64,000 nucleotides of DNA from Alloalcanivorax xiamenensis (GTDB taxonomy: Bacteria > Pseudomonadota > Gammaproteobacteria > Pseudomonadales > Alcanivoracaceae). Positions 1-9,100 of the stretch are shown one piece after another. Below the pieces are notes generated by a model. That model was given only the letters and a program-made list of their open reading frames with translations. It was not told the origin of the DNA and made no database searches. Positions within the stretch are counted from its first letter, which is position 1. Each line of letters opens with the position of its first letter. The stretch is taken from assembly GCF_009846745.1 (NCBI RefSeq), contig NZ_AQPF01000001.1, forward strand, positions 1 through 64,000, read 5' to 3'. A program made the position numbers and the translations under genes.

Positions 1-73
1 TGGGAAGCTTGCTTGCAAGCGAATGGGATTCGCCCAGGTGGTTTGGACTATTCGCTTGCAAGCAAGCTTCCCA
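1..73. repeat. REP-like palindromic element
   Basis: Bases 1-24 and 50-73 form a perfect 24-base inverted repeat (GGGAAGCTTGCTTGCAAGCG arm) around a 25-base loop. The same word recurs at about eight intergenic places in this window. The stretch up to 180 holds nothing else that I recognise. Confidence 0.85.
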
Positions 74-179
74 CGGCGGCTGCATGGCACGGTCTGGTCG
101 CTCTCTCTGTTGATTTTCAAGCCTCTCCACGGCATAACATGAGCAAAGATCAGAATAAGGCCATGCAGCGGGGCGGGTT

Positions 180-1235
180 TTGGATAAGCGGCACTCAGCG
201 GCACAGTGGGACTGGACACCGGACATTTGGGAATGGACACCGGAGCATGGGCGCTGGTCGCCGCGCTATGGCCAGCCCCGGGACTGTGTCTTCCTGACGC
301 TCTCCACCGATGCCCTGCGTCCCCGGGATGCCTACGACTACTGGCGGGAAACCGTTTTCTACGGTTTCGAGGCCGATGTTCCCGACAACACCCAGCGACG
401 CGGATTCCTGGCCCGGAGCGCCGCGCTGATCGCGCCGCGCGGTAATCTGTATTGGTATACATCGGACCCGGTGTCCGGTTATCGAGCACGCCGCCATTGC
501 CTGGCCGATGATGAGGAGCGGCTGGACTTGGGGCTGGTTCTGGCCGGCGAGCGCCATCATCAACAAACCGGAGATCGCCCGCTTCGGGCCGGCCCGGGGG
601 AGCTTTTCGCCTATGATTCCGCCCGCCCGTCCCAGGTCGCCTGGAACGCCCATAGCGGCTTACACCTTTCCCTGGACCGGCAGGCAGTGCGCCAGGCCCT
701 GGGGAGCGATCTGCCCGCACCCAGCAAACTGATTCCAGCGTTACAACACCATCCTTTGTTTCCGTTCCTGCGCGATCAACTACAACTCATGGCCAAGCAC
801 GGCGCCAAGCTGAACCGCTCACAGCAGGCACTGGTTCTCGACCACATCATCGAGTTGACCTTCAGTGCGCTCAATGCCATCGGCGGGGCACCGGAACAAA
901 ATCCTCCCTCGTTGTTGTTCGCAGCCCGCCAGTTCATCCACCGTCATCTGGCCGACCCGAATCTGGACACGGAGCAACTGGCGCGCCAGTTGGGCTGCTC
1001 CCGAGCGACGCTTTACCGGGCCTTCGCCGAACATGATCTTACCGTGGCCGGCTATCTGCGCGAGGCACGGCTGCGCCGGGTGCACCGCTTGCTGGCACGC
1101 GCGCCGGATCAGTGGAGCATCGCCGATATCGCCGCCCGTTGCGGCTTTCTGGACAGTGCCAGTTTCAGCCGTCTGTTCCGTCAACGCTTTGGCGTGCGGC
1201 CCCGCGATCTTCGTCAGCGGCATCAATCCCGGTGA
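180..1235 (+). CDS. AraC-family transcriptional regulator
   Basis: DNA-binding regulator of about 351 residues. The N-terminal two thirds look like the ligand-sensing half of the AraC_binding_2 type (FLTLSTDALRPRDAYDYW near residue 38). The C-terminal 100 residues carry two helix-turn-helices, LARQLGCSRATLYRAF and IADIAARCGFLDSASFSRLF, the classic AraC signature ending in FGVRPRDLR. The only early in-frame start is TTG at 180; no better ATG or GTG exists before the conserved region, so the exact start is unsure. The stop overlaps the start of the BCCT transporter, so this regulator probably controls uptake of the transported osmolyte or carbon source. The effector cannot be told from sequence. 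Confidence 0.85.
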   Translation: MDKRHSAAQWDWTPDIWEWTPEHGRWSPRYGQPRDCVFLTLSTDALRPRDAYDYWRETVFYGFEADVPDNTQRRGFLARSAALIAPRGNLYWYTSDPVSGYRARRHCLADDEERLDLGLVLAGERHHQQTGDRPLRAGPGELFAYDSARPSQVAWNAHSGLHLSLDRQAVRQALGSDLPAPSKLIPALQHHPLFPFLRDQLQLMAKHGAKLNRSQQALVLDHIIELTFSALNAIGGAPEQNPPSLLFAARQFIHRHLADPNLDTEQLARQLGCSRATLYRAFAEHDLTVAGYLREARLRRVHRLLARAPDQWSIADIAARCGFLDSASFSRLFRQRFGVRPRDLRQRHQSR

Positions 1236-2764
1236 TCCGGCAGCTCAAACCCATCGCCTTCTGGCCCGCCCTGACCGCCATGCTGGCCGCGCTGATCCTG
1301 ATCGCCATTGACCAGCAGCGCTTCATCCACATCACCACCCAGATCAACACCATACTGATCCATACTTTGTCGCCCCTTTTTCTCTACTCGGCTCTGGGCC
1401 TGTTGCTACTGTGCCTGGCGACCTTCATCTCGCCTCTTGGCAAAGTACGCATCGGCGGTGCCGCGGCCGAGCCGATCTATTCGCCGTTTCGCTGGTTTTC
1501 GGTATCCCTGACCACGGTCATCGCCATGGGCATTCTGTTCTGGGCGGTGGCGGAACCGGTGGTGCATTTTCATGAACCGCCGGCTTTTTCCGGCTCCCAT
1601 CCCGGTAGCGACGACGCCTTGCGGTTTGCCATGTCCTCCGTGTTCGTGCACTGGACGCTGGCCCCTTACGCCATTTACACCGTAGCGGCACTGACCTTCG
1701 CGCTCGGTTTTCACAATCGCGGCTACGATTTTTCCATCGACGCCTTGCTGCGCCCATTGATCGGCGACCGGTTTCAGGGCCGCTTCGGAGAGCTGGTGGA
1801 CGGATTGGTTTTGTTTTCCGTGGTAGTCGGCATGTCCGCGGTATTGAGCGGCGGCCTGCTGCTGATCGGTGACGGCCTGCGGGTACTGTTGGACATCCCC
1901 AAGAGCGGCACGGTCTACGCGCTGGCCGCGTCGTTCATTATCTCCGTGGCGTTATTATCGGCGGCCACCGGCCTTCGCGGTGGCATCCAATTGCTTGCCC
2001 GCGTCAATGCCGTGCTGTTCATCGCCCTGATGCTCTATCTGCTACTGGTGGGGCCGGGCGGCTTTATTCTCCGGGTAAGTGGTGACGCCCTGACCGCCTA
2101 TCTGGGCGATTTTTTTCCACGCCATCTGATGACCCGGGAGCCCGCATCCAGCCAATGGTCCGCCTGGTGGACCACCGCGTTCTTCGCCAGTTGGTTCGCC
2201 TGGGCGCCTCTGTCCTGCCTGTTCCTCGGCAAAATCGCCCGGGGCTATACGGTGCGTCAGTTCATTCTCGTCAATCTGGTGCTGCCTTCGGCGTTCGGCA
2301 TCCTCTGGTTCTCCGCCTTTGGCGCCTCCGCGCTGTATTTCGACATCCACGACCATGGCGCTTTGTACCAGACCTATAAGGACCAGGGACTGGCGGCCAT
2401 TTCCTATCAGTTGTTCAGTTATCTGCCCGGCAGTTTTGTCCTCGGCCTGTTTTTTATCTTCGCCTGTCTGATCTCCTTCATCACCGCCGCCGACTCCAAC
2501 ACCGATGCCATCAGTGGCCTGTGCACCCGGGCAGTGACGGCGGAAGCCATGACCTCGCCCTTCACCATCAAACTGCTCTGGGCGGCCATCATCGGCGCCG
2601 TGGGTTGGAGCAGCGCCACCTATCTGGGGGTGGACGGCATCAAGATGCTCGCCAACCTGGCCGGGCTGCCCGGTTTGGTCATCGTACTTGGCAGCGCCGG
2701 CAGTTTGATCCGGATGCTCACGCAAGCCACCAGGCAAAGTGCCCAAGTCGAGTCGGAAAGCTGA
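1232..2764 (+). CDS. BCCT-family (betaine/choline/carnitine) transporter
   Basis: Inner-membrane secondary transporter of about 510 residues with around twelve hydrophobic segments. It carries the family hallmark WFAWAPLSCLFLGKIARGYT plus ILFWAVAEPVVHFHEPP and SFITAADSNTDAISGLC. The likely substrate is a quaternary amine such as betaine, choline or carnitine, taken up for carbon or osmoprotection; the choice among these is not visible. I place the start at GTG 1232, whose last two bases overlap the TGA of the AraC gene (GTGA), which suggests translational coupling. An open frame extends upstream to 1112 but would sit inside the AraC coding region. No cytoplasmic C-terminal osmosensing extension is evident. 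Confidence 0.88.
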   Translation: MIRQLKPIAFWPALTAMLAALILIAIDQQRFIHITTQINTILIHTLSPLFLYSALGLLLLCLATFISPLGKVRIGGAAAEPIYSPFRWFSVSLTTVIAMGILFWAVAEPVVHFHEPPAFSGSHPGSDDALRFAMSSVFVHWTLAPYAIYTVAALTFALGFHNRGYDFSIDALLRPLIGDRFQGRFGELVDGLVLFSVVVGMSAVLSGGLLLIGDGLRVLLDIPKSGTVYALAASFIISVALLSAATGLRGGIQLLARVNAVLFIALMLYLLLVGPGGFILRVSGDALTAYLGDFFPRHLMTREPASSQWSAWWTTAFFASWFAWAPLSCLFLGKIARGYTVRQFILVNLVLPSAFGILWFSAFGASALYFDIHDHGALYQTYKDQGLAAISYQLFSYLPGSFVLGLFFIFACLISFITAADSNTDAISGLCTRAVTAEAMTSPFTIKLLWAAIIGAVGWSSATYLGVDGIKMLANLAGLPGLVIVLGSAGSLIRMLTQATRQSAQVESES

Positions 2765-2820
2765 GCCGTTATCCCGTCCACAATTCACGGGCGCCCTTAG
2801 AGCCTGTGCGCCTATACATC

Positions 2821-2847
2821 AATTCGCTGCCAAGGCAGCTTCCCACA
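2821..2847. repeat. Single REP half-element
   Basis: AATTCGCTGCCAAGGCAGCT followed by TCCCACA matches one arm of the window-wide REP family (compare 26706-26731) but has no partner arm nearby. Confidence 0.65.
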
Positions 2848-2887
2848 AACCCCTCTACAAAGCCGACGATATTCGCCATTGCGAGCC

Positions 2888-2906
2888 TTGTAGCAAAATG
2901 CTACAA
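2888..2906. promoter_or_regulatory. Perfect inverted repeat, likely autoregulatory operator of the TA operon
   Basis: TTGTAGCA-AAA-TGCTACAA is an 8-base perfect inverted repeat 31 bases before the antitoxin start. Antitoxins of the ParD type usually repress their own promoter through such sites. An ATG lies inside it (2898) but without a ribosome binding site. Confidence 0.6.
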
Positions 2907-2936
2907 ACAATCAAAAGCGATGATTGGGAGACACTC

Positions 2937-3356
2937 ATGGGTAAATCCGCCTCGCCGGTCCGGCTGCAATCGGAATTGATGGATGCCGCCAAAATCTATG
3001 GAGAGCTGCTGCATCGCAGCGCCGCCGAGCAGATCGAGCAATGGGCCGATCTGGGCCGCGCCGTGGCGCAACAGCTCAGTCCACAGGACCTCCTGGAGAT
3101 CACGGCGGGCATTGCCACTCTGCGGGTGGAGCGGACAGTGGCCAATCCGGTCACAACCGAGACGGTATTCGACAACCTGGAGGCCCGCCGTGCTGCCGGC
3201 ACCCTGAACCAACGGGTCTCCTCCTGTGCCGTGCGCTACCAGGCCTCGCGCCGGCATCCCGGCCGTCTGGAGCAGATCAGCGCCTCCGGCGAAATTCGCG
3301 TGGGGCGGTTCGTTGACGGTACTTTTGTTGCCGATACTTTCACCAACGAGAACTGA
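2937..3356 (+). CDS. ParD-like antitoxin of a type II toxin-antitoxin pair
   Basis: Protein of 139 residues resembling the ParD-like antitoxin family (PF11903): VRLQSELMDAAKIYGELL followed by AAEQIEQWADLGRAVAQQL, a ribbon-helix-helix-like N-terminus that would bind DNA as a dimer. The C-terminal part (RRHPGRLEQISASGEIRVGR) would neutralise the toxin. The start at ATG 2937 is chosen because GGGAGA lies six bases upstream; the frame is open further but the upstream ATG 2898 lies in the operator palindrome. The zeta-type toxin follows after three bases, so the two are co-translated. Family assignment rests on sequence recall, not a search. Confidence 0.75.
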   Translation: MGKSASPVRLQSELMDAAKIYGELLHRSAAEQIEQWADLGRAVAQQLSPQDLLEITAGIATLRVERTVANPVTTETVFDNLEARRAAGTLNQRVSSCAVRYQASRRHPGRLEQISASGEIRVGRFVDGTFVADTFTNEN

Positions 3357-3359
3357 ATC

Positions 3360-3962
3360 ATGGCCTCGCAACCCCCGCCGGAAAAACAGTTGTGGATTCT
3401 GGTGGGCGGCAACGGTGCCGGCAAAAGCACCTTTTATCGGGAAGCCCTGCGGAGCACCGGACTGCCATTCGTCAATGCGGATGTGATCGCCCGCCAACGC
3501 TTTCCCCAGGCCCCGGAAGCGCATAGCTATCAGGCCGCCGCCCTGGCCCGGCAACTGCGCGATATACTGATTCGTCAGGGGCAAAGTTTTTGCTACGAGA
3601 CGGTGTTTTCGCACCCTTCCAAAATCGACTTTATCGCCGACGCGAAAGCCGGAGATTATCAGGTGATCCTGGTTTTCATTCACCTGGGTGATCCGCAACT
3701 CAACCAGGCCCGTGTTCATCAGCGCACCGAGGAAGGTGGACACCAGGTGCCGGCCGACAAGATCCGCGCCCGTTTGCCCCGCACTTTCAGGCATGTGCGC
3801 CTGGCCCTGCCGCTTTGCGATCAAGCCCATCTGATCGACAACAGCAGCGCGGAAGTTCCGCTTTTACGAGTGGGTCATGTGGAGGCAGGGCAATACACTC
3901 CCCTTACCAATGTACAACCGGACTGGGTCGACACTTTGCTGTTCGGCCAGGAGAAGGACTAA
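3360..3962 (+). CDS. Zeta-toxin-like P-loop kinase
   Basis: Cytoplasmic P-loop protein of 200 residues. Walker A is GGNGAGKST at residues 16-24. FVNADVIA (37-44), the glutamate of CYETVFSHPSK (E80) and the arginine-rich RVHQRTEEGGHQVP (118-131) match the zeta toxin / UDP-N-acetylglucosamine kinase layout. Zeta toxins phosphorylate UDP-GlcNAc and so block peptidoglycan synthesis; this member may instead be a related small-molecule kinase. It follows the ParD-like antitoxin with a three-base gap, an arrangement common in proteobacterial chromosomes, whereas classical zeta pairs with epsilon. All catalytic elements appear intact, so the toxin is probably active. Confidence 0.8.
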   Translation: MASQPPPEKQLWILVGGNGAGKSTFYREALRSTGLPFVNADVIARQRFPQAPEAHSYQAAALARQLRDILIRQGQSFCYETVFSHPSKIDFIADAKAGDYQVILVFIHLGDPQLNQARVHQRTEEGGHQVPADKIRARLPRTFRHVRLALPLCDQAHLIDNSSAEVPLLRVGHVEAGQYTPLTNVQPDWVDTLLFGQEKD

Positions 3963-3965
3963 GCC

Positions 3966-4331
3966 ATGCGTATTCTGAAATATTTTCCGGTGTTGTTGCT
4001 GTCCACCGCGATACAAGCGGAAACGGTAACCCTGCATGTGGACAGCGCGAAGAAGAGCCCGTCACCCGACACCAGCGGCGACGTCATTGATATCGTGCTT
4101 GAATCGGAAAGCCGGCAAGCCCTGGCGGATTTCACTCGCGACCGTGTCGGCCGGCCAATCCATCTGTTCGTGGATGGCCAGTTGCTGACTTCGCCCACCT
4201 TGCAAAGTGTCATCGACACAAGCAGCCTGCGGCTGTCCGCCGGGGAGGACGGCTTTAACGGCAAAAGCGCCGGAGAAATCGCCGAAACTCTGAACGAAGG
4301 TGGGGCGCTGACGCTCTCCGACGATCGCTGA
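3966..4331 (+). CDS. Small exported protein with SecD head (P1)-like domain
   Basis: Protein of 121 residues with a signal peptide (MRILKYFPVLLLSTAIQA, cleavage before ETV). The C-terminal part, VGRPIHLFVDGQLLTSPTLQ then LSAGEDGFNGKSAGEIAETL, resembles the head subdomain of the SecD P1 region, which normally sits in the periplasm. No membrane helices follow, so this is not a translocase subunit. It starts three bases after the toxin stop and is probably in the same transcript, although a periplasmic partner for a cytoplasmic TA pair would be odd. Function unknown. Confidence 0.65.
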   Translation: MRILKYFPVLLLSTAIQAETVTLHVDSAKKSPSPDTSGDVIDIVLESESRQALADFTRDRVGRPIHLFVDGQLLTSPTLQSVIDTSSLRLSAGEDGFNGKSAGEIAETLNEGGALTLSDDR

Positions 4332-4853
4332 CCGCCAGAGTGAAAGCGAAGAGGCGTTGGAAACCCCGAACCGGAAGCTCCGTCCGTGGGGCTACTCCGG
4401 CCAGGCCCGGCAAAGCCGGGAAGGAGAAATGAAGAAAGCTATGAAAACCAAATCATGAAATCGACATGCGGGAACGCAATATCCCCGAATGACGATTCAA
4501 ACCATGGCCTTTTTTGTGCCATGGTGCAAGAAAAACCCACCCCAAAACGCCAAGTAATAAGAGCGGTCCGCGCTCCAGGTAACTTCTGAAAAACACCCGG
4601 TCATCCGGGGGTAGAGAGTTCCACCGCTTAAGACCACTGAACGCCCCCGCGGGGCGTCCAAACGGTGCTCCAAGCACCGTTGTGTGACCCGGGATCTCCC
4701 TCCGCAGGGCGTACAATAATCCTGCCCCCTGAGACATCTTGCAAAGTCGCCTGAGACGCCTCGCATAACACCCTCTCTCTGTTTACCCCAATAATGTGCC
4801 CGAAAGCGCATAAACATCAGTTTGACCATGGGGTTCTTTCAAAGGGGATAGCC
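4332..4853. other. Hairpin-rich non-coding region
   Basis: No convincing gene. It holds several perfect short hairpins: 4406-4420 (CCCGGC-AAA-GCCGGG), 4501-4525 (ACCATGGC...GCCATGGT with a T-rich loop), 4596-4609 (CCCGG-TCAT-CCGGG), 4641-4657 (ACGCCCC-CGC-GGGGCGT) and 4661-4681 (AACGGTGCT-CCA-AGCACCGTT). A structured RNA, a remnant of a mobile element or a recombination target are all possible. A 110-codon minus-strand open frame (4497-4829) lies across it but looks like non-coding sequence. Confidence 0.5.
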
Positions 4854-5456
4854 ATGCCAACGATTCGAGATAACTACGCCTACATTCACAGCAATGAAAT
4901 TGAAAAAATTACCGCCTTGCCCGACACCTGGGCCGTCTCCGAGGGGCAGCCGATGGAGCCTCCACCGAAGGTAATTGCGAAGGGAGAGCAATTCTTGATC
5001 CTGTTCCAATCCGGTCGTCATAAAACAGGCGAGGTAGCGGATAAGTTCAGCAATGATAGCGGCGGCAGAAGCCACCTTTTCTCTCCATTCTCGATAATGG
5101 ATGAGGAACCGAGCCAACTGAACTTTTGTTTCGGCCTAAGGGTTCACTGGAAGTCCGGCGAAACGTCCGAAGTTTACCTGGGGCAAGGCAGCACCATGGG
5201 ACGTAATAACTGGTGGATAGGCTCGACTTCCATCACCAATAAGAATGGCAGCGCCATCCTACAGGCGGGCGGGGATGTTTTTCGTATCACAGGCTACGAC
5301 TCGAAGAAGGATTCGATCTCCAGTATCGAAGACATCGGCGCACAAGCCATACCTCCGGCACTCGTTTGGATCATCAAGGAAGTTGGACAAAAAGTCGCGG
5401 AGGGGGTGATTAAGCTGATCACGGCCAACGTCAATTCATTCAGGATATCCAAATAA
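4854..5456 (+). CDS. Hypothetical protein, unrecognised family
   Basis: Protein of 200 residues with no signal peptide. The start is ATG 4854, preceded by AAAGGGG nine bases upstream. The middle is rich in aromatic residues and beta-like pattern (LNFCFGLRVHWKSGETSEVY, GRNNWWIGSTSITN), and the end is a long amphipathic stretch (AIPPALVWIIKEVGQKVAEG) that could touch a membrane. I do not recognise a domain. Base composition is lower than the neighbours: two hand-counted 60-base lines gave 47% and 50% GC. It lies 33 bases before a PI-PLC-like fragment and may have arrived with it. A secreted or membrane-active role is only a guess. Confidence 0.6.
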   Translation: MPTIRDNYAYIHSNEIEKITALPDTWAVSEGQPMEPPPKVIAKGEQFLILFQSGRHKTGEVADKFSNDSGGRSHLFSPFSIMDEEPSQLNFCFGLRVHWKSGETSEVYLGQGSTMGRNNWWIGSTSITNKNGSAILQAGGDVFRITGYDSKKDSISSIEDIGAQAIPPALVWIIKEVGQKVAEGVIKLITANVNSFRISK

Positions 5457-5489
5457 CCTGCTTCTTTTAGGGGAAAAGGGGATGGTGTC

Positions 5490-6101
5490 GTGCTGAGGCC
5501 CATGAATAAATCATCGATCTTGTTTATACGCAATGCCATTTCTGACATTGGAGACGAACTCACGGACCGGGGTGACTGGCTCTCTCATATCAGCGATGAC
5601 ACGCTCATATCCGAGATTAATCTGCCGGGCACGCACGACACCGCCGCGATAAGTACCCGATTCAATCCGTATGCTTGTCATCGCTTCTCCGTCACTGATC
5701 AGCTCAGAGGCGGCATCAGACTTATGGATGTACGGTTAAAGGTCAAGAAATCCGAAGAAGGGCGATATGAATTTACAACCTGCCATGGAAACTTAGGCAG
5801 CGGGATCGGGCTCAATGAGTTCCAGAGTTTTCCCTCGCTACTGCAAGAGTTTAGAAGTTTTCTTGAAGCGCACGGCACGGAAACCGTGCTCAACAAAGGT
5901 CTGCCTGATTCAGGCGCGACGGAAGAAAAACGGACGGAAGTTATCTCGACGTTTACACCAGCTGAATTTTCGGCCCGGGTAAGGTTGGCGGCACAGCAAA
6001 ACGGAGTCTGGCACGGCACTCGTATTTTCGGTCACAGCGATGCCGTGGCGGGGCCGGTTCCACCGCCTGGTGATATCCGCTGGTTCGAAATATTCGCCTG
6101 A
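5490..6101 (+). pseudogene. Truncated PI-PLC X-domain-like phospholipase
   Basis: The first 134 residues match the first half of the PI-specific phospholipase C X domain: LPGTHDTAA with the catalytic His49, DQLRGGIRLMDVRL with Asp80 and Arg82, and CHG with the second catalytic His99, then FLEAHGTETVL. After that the expected second half of the barrel (about 100-150 residues) is missing; WHGTRI near residue 174 may be the last family-like piece, and the tail GHSDAVAGPVPPP reads into the leader of the autotransporter gene. A one-base shift near 6030 gives a slightly more family-like continuation, so decay is likely. The start could be GTG 5490 or ATG 5502. Even if expressed, it should not fold as an intact enzyme. 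Confidence 0.6.
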
Positions 6102-6158
6102 CCACGGCCTGCAATCCGCTCCGCCCGCGCCTTGTCACACGATCAACGGGAAGACACC

Positions 6159-9100
6159 ATGAACCGCATTTACCGCACCCTCTTCAACCGCCGCACCGGG
6201 ACCTGGCAGGCGGTGCCCGAATTCACCAAGAGGCGGGGCAGAGCTTCCGGCCACCGGGCCACCGCCCTGGCTGCATTATCAACCGCTCTAGGGACACTGA
6301 CACTCCCCTTCCGCCTCACGCTACTGCCGTCACTACTGGCGCTGGCTTTGACATTGCACGCATTGCCCGCGCAGGCGGACTGCGAGTGGACGGGGGGCAC
6401 GGGAAGCTGGTTCGACGCGGACAAGTGGACCAGCCGGGACGGCACGTGCTCCGGGATCCCCACCTCGTCGGACTGGGTCGAGATCAGCCGGTCCGACGCG
6501 GACATCGTCATCAGCGGCGGGCAGGCCTACGACAACTCGTTCCACTTCCGCTCCGGGCGCGTGGTCATCCTCGACGGTGGCAGCCTCGACAGCGACAGCA
6601 GCTACCACTTGGTGGGCCAGACGCGAGACGGACAGGCGGAGCTGATCATCTCCGGCACAGGTTCGGCCTGGAACGTCCGGGGCGAGGCCTGGGTGGGCCG
6701 GGGCTCAACCGGCACGATCCGGCTCACGGACGGCGGCCTGCTCAACTTCACCCACGGGGACGATCTGGTCCTCGGGGACGCCCCGCCGAGCCAGCAGGCG
6801 TCCCGCGGCACCCTGGTGATCGGCGCGGATGCGGGCGCGGGCGCCGTTGCCCCGGGGCGCGTGCAGACCCCGTTGATCGAAATGGGGCGCGGCGACAATG
6901 GTGAGCGCAACGCCACTGGCTTGATCGTGTTCAACCACACTGACCTCAGCGGCACCTATACCTTCACGCCAGATATCACCGGCACTGGCGACATCGAACA
7001 CCACGCCGGCATCACCGTGTTAACGGGCAGCAATGACTATATTGGTGCTACCCGTCTGCAAGGCGGCACCCTGCGCGCCGGCAACGCCGGCGCTTTCGTC
7101 CAGAACGGCGCCTACACCCTCAATGGTGGCATCCTCGACCTGAACGGCCACGACCTGGCGCTGAGTGCCCTTTCCGGCTCCGGCGGCCAATTGATACTGG
7201 GAGGTGCCGTCGGCCGGCTCAGCCAGTCCGGGGATACCGCCTATGGCGGAGAGATCAGTGGCGCGGGACGATTTATAAAAGACGGGCCCGGCACTTTGAC
7301 GTTGGAAGGGGAGGTCACCGGTTTGAACCAGGGGCTCTATGTCCAAGGTGGCACGCTGGTGCTCAACGGCGACAACAACCACGGTTATACCAATCTTCAA
7401 CAAGGCGCCGTTCTGGAGCTCGGCCACGACCGGGCGCTGGGGGACGCGGCTTTGGCGTTGATGGGCTCCGGCACCCTGCGGGCCAATACCCAGGTCGTGC
7501 TCGCCAATCACATCTCATTCCAGAACTCGATCGAAAATACCTTGACCATCGCCGGAGACCACGACATCACCCTGCTCGGCGACCTTATCATCCCTTTTCC
7601 CGATGAAACCACCAGAAACAGCCTGACCAAAGCAGGCAACGGCATTCTGACCCTGGGCGGCGACAGCGGCGGCTTTGCCGGCGCCACCACGGTAACTGGC
7701 GGCGCTCTACGCGTGGATGGCACCCTGGGCGGCTCCCTCACCGTGGAAGACGGCGCCACGCTGGGCGGCAGCGGCACGGTGGGCGACACCACCATCGCGT
7801 CCGGCGGTACGCTTCTGGGCGTGCAGGGCGACACTCTGGCCTTCGAGGGCAATCTCGTCCTTTCCAGCGGCGCCCATGTCAATGTTCAACTCGGTGCAGC
7901 GGACACAATGGCGCTGTTCGATATCGCCGGCAACCTGGCCCTGAACGGCACCACCCTCAATGTCACCGATACCGGCGACTTCGGCGCCGGCCTCTACCGC
8001 CTGTTCGACTACGGCGGCAGCCTTTCCCAGAGCAACGGCGGCCTGCTGTTCGGCACCACGCCGGGCGGCTCGGCACTGTCGCTACAGTACCTGACCAGCC
8101 AGATCAACCTGCTCAATGCCGACGGTGTGACCCTGATCTTCTGGAACGCCAACGGCCAGGCAGGCCCGGGACAATTGGGGGGTGGCAGCGGCACCTGGTC
8201 CACCACCTCGGCGGTGTGGTCGGACGCCAGCGGCCGCTTCACCGGTGCCATGCAGCCGCAGCCGGGCTTCGCTGTCTTCGGCGGCGAGGCGGGCACGGTG
8301 ACACTGGATGACGGCGATGGCGACATAAGGGCCACCGGCCTGCAGTTCGCCGGCGATGGTTATCGGCTCACTGGCGCCGCGCTACACCTCACCGATGGCA
8401 ACGAAATCCGCGTCGGCGACGGCGGCACCGGCAGCGAAAACTGGACCACCACCATCGACAGCGAAATTGCCGGCGGCGAGGGCCTCACCAAGACCGGCGC
8501 CGGCACCCTGCGGCTTACTGGCGCGAATACCTATACCGGTGGCACCACCGTGCAGACCGGCACCTTGATCGGCGACACCGGGTCCCTTCGCGGTGATATC
8601 GCCAATGCCGGCACCGTGGTGTTCGAGCAGACCGGCGATGCCGCCTTCGCGGGCAACGTCACTGGCCTGGGGGAGACTGACGGCACCATGATCAAACGCG
8701 GCGCCGGCGATCTGACTCTCAACGGGGTTTCCTCCCTGGATTGGGCCGTGGACGGCGGCGGTCTGATTACTTCCGCCGGCCGATTCACCGGCGACATTGC
8801 CATCGGCGACGGGGCCTCCGTTACCTTCGAGGACACGAACGACACCGACTATAACGGCGCCCTCACCGGCCAGGGCCGCATGATCAAGGAAGGGGCCGGC
8901 ACCCTTACCCTCACTGGCGAGCAACAGATCGGCCGCCTCTATATCGGCCGGGGCACGGGCACCCCTTGGGGTGAGCAAATGGATGGCGGCACCCTGCTAC
9001 TGAGCGACAGCGCGCGGCTCACCGGCAGCTATCTGCACCTGGGTGGCGTCAATGGCCGGGGCGTGCTGGCACTGACCGGCGAGGCTACCCGCGCCACCTT

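Noticed and set aside
13..297. Plus-strand open frame of 94 codons at the window start
   Set aside because: Its first half is the REP palindrome and it runs into the AraC gene in another frame.
1112..1231. Longer start for the BCCT transporter
   Set aside because: The extra 40 residues overlap the AraC helix-turn-helix coding sequence and are Arg/Pro/Ser-rich shadow sequence; GTG 1232 fits the family N-terminus.
4497..4829. Minus-strand open frame of 110 codons across the hairpin-rich region
   Set aside because: Composition and lack of a ribosome binding site suggest chance; the hairpins explain its repetitive look. It may be a recurrent intergenic sequence, but I cannot support it as a gene.
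5880..6060. PI-PLC as an intact gene split by a single frameshift
   Set aside because: A one-base shift near 6030 gives only a short, weakly similar continuation before the autotransporter; the second half of the domain is absent, so truncation is the better reading.
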